NCBI RefSeq assembly: GCF_030271255.1
Contig: NZ_JASJOM010000019.1
Coordinates: 1 to 55,403, forward strand
Source: Peribacillus folii
Lineage (GTDB): Bacteria; Bacillota; Bacilli; Bacillales; DSM-1321
Reading direction: 5' to 3'
Length of the DNA: 55,403 nt
Below the pieces are notes generated by a model. The model saw only the letters and a program-made list of their open reading frames with translations. It had not been told where the DNA came from and did no database searches. Both the position numbers and the translations under genes were made by a program. Below, in pieces: positions 52,956 to 55,403 of this stretch (the stretch's first letter is position 1; each line of letters opens with the position of its first letter).

Positions 52956-52974
52956 GCTTACTTGTGGCTTTTAC

Positions 52975-53085
52975 AATTTGATGGCTGATTTCCACTCCAA
53001 GCACCCGCTTATCCAGAGGCGGTCCGGCAGCCTCCGGTGTCTCCGATGACTCTCATGTCCCGCAGGAGTCTTGTACCTTCCGTTC
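52975..53085 (-). repeat. Bacillaceae-type dispersed intergenic repeat
   Basis: On the minus strand the segment includes GGTACAAGACTCCTGCGGGA, CACCGGAGGCTGCCGG and a last part ending GCTTGGAGTGGAAATCAG. GACTCCTGCGGGA followed by a purine-rich body and ending near GGAAATCA is a pattern I know from repeats scattered between genes of many Bacillaceae. It can fold back on itself and carries no gene. Confidence 0.6.
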
Positions 53086-53432
53086 CAATCATCTACCTAC
53101 TTACCCAAAAATATTCACCAACTTAACTCTTTAAACCGTCCTCGAACAGGGTCTTTTGCAATCCTGACGATAAATACGATGTACAATTTGAATACTTGAC
53201 CCTTTGGTGAAATTGGCTGATTGCGAGTATAAAAAACGCCTAAACACTATACAACTTGCCCCGTTAATCGAACAAATTCTCTTTGTGAGATTTGCTTAAC
53301 AGCACACGACTAATGCTATACAGAATTGCGTTTCTTGATTTTAATGAACATCTCGTTCGACAGCCTAAGTTACAAATAGTTTTCCTGTAATTTGTTTACA
53401 TCCTTTAAAATTCGCCACCAATTAAGAAAGAC
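53086..53432. other. intergenic region without recognised features
   Basis: About 350 AT-rich bases between the dispersed repeat and the tRNA-fragment terminator. I see no gene with a ribosome site. Confidence 0.35.
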
Positions 53433-53478
53433 AAAAAAAGACCCAAACCCTTATTATATCAAGGATTTGAGCCTTTGT
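53433..53478 (-). terminator. terminator downstream of the tRNA fragment
   Basis: On the minus strand CTCAAATCCTT pairs with AAGGGTTTGGG (two G-T pairs), followed by seven T residues. Its position, right after the tRNA 3' end, is that of a normal tRNA-gene terminator. Confidence 0.65.
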
Positions 53479-53483
53479 TAGTT

Positions 53484-53529
53484 GATGACCTGTGAGGGAT
53501 TCGAACCCACGACCCCTTCCCTGTCAAGA
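53484..53529 (-). other. tRNA 3'-half fragment, probable attachment site
   Basis: On the minus strand the segment reads from an anticodon-loop-like CTTGACAG through GGTCG and the T-arm GGTTCGAATCC to CAGGTCATCA. It is like the 3' half of a tRNA-Val(GAC)-type gene. The bases before it (GAGATAGT) cannot form the anticodon, D or acceptor stems, so the 5' half is missing. Integrases commonly recombine at tRNA 3' ends and leave such a copy. The native-looking terminator beside it marks this as the chromosomal side. Confidence 0.55.
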
Positions 53530-53929
53530 CTATCTCATTCTTTTCCTCTAGTTCTTTATTATTCCCAGAAATACTGATAAGTAAGGGATTATCGCTCTTT
53601 TTCACAATAAAATTACCCTCTGATACTTTCCGATTCATTGCAATCCGCCCCCATTTCGCCCCCAATCAGACCGTATATTACTGATAAAATAGTGATTGTA
53701 CTAAAACCATATTTCACTCACTTCATTTAATTTGACGGCTAGGTCGCAGACACTTTTTAGTTAAAGATGTAGTGGTCTTTACCTATTTTCATCAGATAAC
53801 AAACTATCCATAACCAATTTATTTTTTCACATGACAGCACGCTTTTGCTTAAGTCCTTTTTCAAGTAATTGGAATAATCATTGTCCAACTTGTTAAAAAT
53901 TAACGAAAAAGCATTAGAAGGGACTTCCA
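53530..53929. other. AT-rich left edge of the putative island
   Basis: No supported gene. A direct repeat TGGGGGCG-AAA-TGGGGGCG lies on the minus strand near 53645-53670, unusual in so AT-rich a region; it could be an integrase or excisionase site. A 68-codon minus-strand open frame runs through the tRNA fragment and is not credible. Confidence 0.35.
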
Positions 53930-54766
53930 ATGAGTAAAAGAAGAGTTAAATATACAAAAGGTGAGTATATAACTGTATCAATTATTTTCTCAATATTAAT
54001 AATGATTCAATACCCAATTTTAGCATCATTCATTGTAATAGGTGCTTTATTAGTGGGAACATACCGCTACCTTATTTCTTTCAAGAGATACAATAGGGAC
54101 TTTGTTAAAGTCAAAGACCATCTTTTTATTATATCAACAATAAGATACTGGAGGCGAAGAAACAAAATTATTTTAGGAATAGCACTATATTTATTAATTG
54201 TGGTTTTAAGTGATACAGCTTCAAATCCTGTGTTAAGGTTGGTATTTAACCTTTTGTTCATTGGTATTTTCTTTGGTTCAATTGGCTTAGGGTTACGTTG
54301 GTTATACTGGGTTTGTAAAGCTCTTTTATTCAATATAAAGCCAACAAATTTAATTGAACCTATAGAAGATGTAGATAAAATGAGTGGTCTTGAATTTGAA
54401 CATTTTTTAACACCACTTTTTAGAAGTCAAGGCTACAACGTAGAAGTAACTAGCCCCTCTGGTGATTTTGGTGGAGATTTAATATTAAAAAAAGGAAAAG
54501 AGAAATCTGTGGTACAAGCCAAGCGATATGGGGAAGACAAGAAGGTTGGTGTAGATGCGATAAACGAAGTGGTTGGAGCTACCGGATACTATAATGCAAC
54601 TAAAAAGATTGTAATTACAAATCGTTATTATACCGATGCTGCAAAGATAACCGGTAAAAGGAATGGGGTTACTTTACTTGATAGGGATGACCTAGTAAGG
54701 ATGCTTAATCAATACAACGATGCACAAATTAGATTTTCAAAGCAGAAAGAACCTATTGATATATAA
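53930..54766 (+). CDS. membrane-anchored Mrr-type restriction endonuclease domain protein
   Basis: A 278-residue protein. The first 140 residues have four hydrophobic segments (IIFSILIMIQYPILASFIVI, IALYLLIVVLSD, LLFIGIFFGSIGLG and neighbours). The C-terminal 130 residues form an Mrr_cat domain: MSGLEFEHFLTPLFRSQGYN, then the nuclease motif GDFGGDLIL...VVQAKRY (Asp, then Gln-x-Lys) and KIVITNRYYTDAA. The family cleaves DNA; membrane-bound versions occur near defence and mobile genes. AGAAGGGA five bases upstream sets the ATG. The gene is much more AT-rich than its left neighbours, which suggests transfer. Confidence 0.78.
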   Translation: MSKRRVKYTKGEYITVSIIFSILIMIQYPILASFIVIGALLVGTYRYLISFKRYNRDFVKVKDHLFIISTIRYWRRRNKIILGIALYLLIVVLSDTASNPVLRLVFNLLFIGIFFGSIGLGLRWLYWVCKALLFNIKPTNLIEPIEDVDKMSGLEFEHFLTPLFRSQGYNVEVTSPSGDFGGDLILKKGKEKSVVQAKRYGEDKKVGVDAINEVVGATGYYNATKKIVITNRYYTDAAKITGKRNGVTLLDRDDLVRMLNQYNDAQIRFSKQKEPIDI

Positions 54767-54859
54767 ATTATTTTTTTATTAATGCTGATTGAGCTTTGGT
54801 GTGAAGGAGAGGAGGACAAAAAATGCCCTTAATTTTAAGGACAGAATTCCATTGTTATA

Positions 54860-55130
54860 TGAAAAAAATTGTAACAACCAAACTTTTGGCGCTTCAATCG
54901 AGTATGGATTATTTAAGGTGCCAAGAGCAGGATTTTCATACTCTTGACTTGCCCAGGTCTCACTTTACCAAGCACTCTACTACGAGTACACCTTATTCTG
55001 CCTAGCTTTCGCTATGAGGACGGTCACATCTGGGGAAGTGTATTCCCTTTTAACGGGAGACACTACGAGAGTAAATCGTAGCCGGGGCAGACGGGATACC
55101 CAACGGAAAGCTTTTACGTCATATTACAAC
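54860..55130. other. unexplained structured, GC-richer segment
   Basis: Inside AT-rich flanks this segment has clustered hairpins: GGGAA-GTGTA-TTCCC (about 55034-55048), CTACGA-GAGTAAA-TCGTAG (55065-55083) and CTAGC/GCTATG (about 55001-55015). No frame across it has a ribosome site or recognisable protein. It could be a structured RNA or a remnant of a mobile element; on the minus strand GTACTCGTAGTAGAGT resembles a stretch of LtrB-type group II introns. Identity not established. Confidence 0.35.
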
Positions 55131-55368
55131 AGCATATTTGCCTTTCAAATATATTGAGGAGCGCTTCGCCACATCTATAATTGGAATTAAAATAGTTCAA
55201 GATGGATTGTTTTATCCATGTTTATCATTTTAAATTAATTTTATTAAATCCTTTTTATCTATAGAATTTACTTATTTATGGTCATCCTGCTATTTTGATG
55301 CGGTTTAATATATTAATTTTTCCTAAAAAAGTCTCTGTTAAACTCTATTGTTGACTTTTAATCAAAAG
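55131..55368. other. AT-rich region without recognised features
   Basis: No gene or site that I can support. Confidence 0.3.
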
Positions 55369-55395
55369 AAAAAGACCGAATATACGGTCTTTGTT
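55369..55395 (-). terminator. terminator at the right edge
   Basis: AAAGACCG-N6-CGGTCTTT, with a T-rich run on the minus strand side. It would end a minus-strand gene lying beyond the window. Confidence 0.65.
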
Positions 55396-55403
55396 TAAGG
55401 CTT

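Noticed and set aside
53459..53665. 68-codon minus-strand frame over the tRNA fragment
   Set aside because: It reads through the T-arm and acceptor end of the tRNA remnant and into its terminator region; the ribosome site is poor.
54823..55005. 60-codon plus-strand frame after the nuclease gene
   Set aside because: Although AGGAGAGGAGG lies upstream, the translation has no recognisable pattern and runs into the hairpin-rich segment. A real short gene cannot be excluded, but support is too weak.
1..55403. CRISPR array, rRNA operon or complete prophage
   Set aside because: I found no regularly spaced repeats, no rRNA sequence and no phage structural genes. The only mobile-element sign is at the right edge.

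Overview
The window is a low-GC Gram-positive chromosome segment from a spore-forming member of the Bacillaceae. A Peribacillus/Bacillus simplex-type organism is my best guess, from general gene content and not from any search. Supporting signs are strong AGGAGG-type ribosome sites, frequent TTG/GTG starts, sigma-A promoters of the TTGACA-17-TATAAT type, a CotH/CotG spore-coat pair with sigma-K-like promoters, and the families YezD, YxcD, CwlO and YhgE. Up to about 53.4 kb it reads as ordinary chromosome. The right end is AT-rich and begins at a tRNA 3'-half fragment, which suggests the edge of an integrated island.

Layout. 0-6 kb: yezD, a candidate small RNA, an APC amino-acid antiporter, an aldose epimerase, a YxcD/membrane protein pair and the cell-wall endopeptidase cwlO with a long leader. 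6-10.3 kb: sulfate ABC transporter (sbp-cysT-cysW-cysA). 10.5-16.7 kb: a NadD-like adenylyltransferase, an AAT permease, a carboxylesterase-fold protein whose active site is gone, a MerR regulator and a SulP anion permease. 17-30.4 kb: a large catabolic operon read leftwards from a divergent LacI regulator.

The 17-30.4 kb operon has the same gene order as Escherichia coli ycjMNOPQRSTU. It runs GH13_18 phosphorylase, binding protein, two permeases, Zn-dehydrogenase, TIM-barrel epimerase, Gfo/Idh/MocA dehydrogenase, GH65 phosphorylase and beta-phosphoglucomutase. A glycerate 2-kinase gene (glxK) is inserted and overlaps the mutase gene. Because E. coli YcjM is a glucosylglycerate phosphorylase, the kinase supplies the missing fate of glycerate. 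I infer a complete route from imported glucosylglycerate (and kojibiose- or guloside-type sugars) to glucose 6-phosphate and 2-phosphoglycerate. The promoter has a cre-like site in its spacer and three LacI-type operator copies. No transport ATPase is present, so a shared MsmX-type ATPase is expected.

30.5-53 kb: an old-yellow-enzyme flavoprotein, a His-rich HesB-like protein, another Gfo/Idh/MocA enzyme, an SDR, a Bcr/CflA exporter, a D-2-hydroxyacid dehydrogenase, a metallo-beta-lactamase-fold hydrolase, a COG1041-type methylase, divergent cotH and cotG-like genes, a CoA-transferase/acyl-CoA dehydrogenase/DUF3870 operon, an NrnA-like DHH nuclease, YhgE, a DJ-1/PfpI protein, a second-type truA, an M50 protease with a membrane-anchored partner, a LysR regulator divergent from a GNAT acetyltransferase, and a RarD permease. 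After a Bacillaceae-type dispersed repeat and the tRNA fragment come a membrane-anchored Mrr-type nuclease and an unexplained structured segment.
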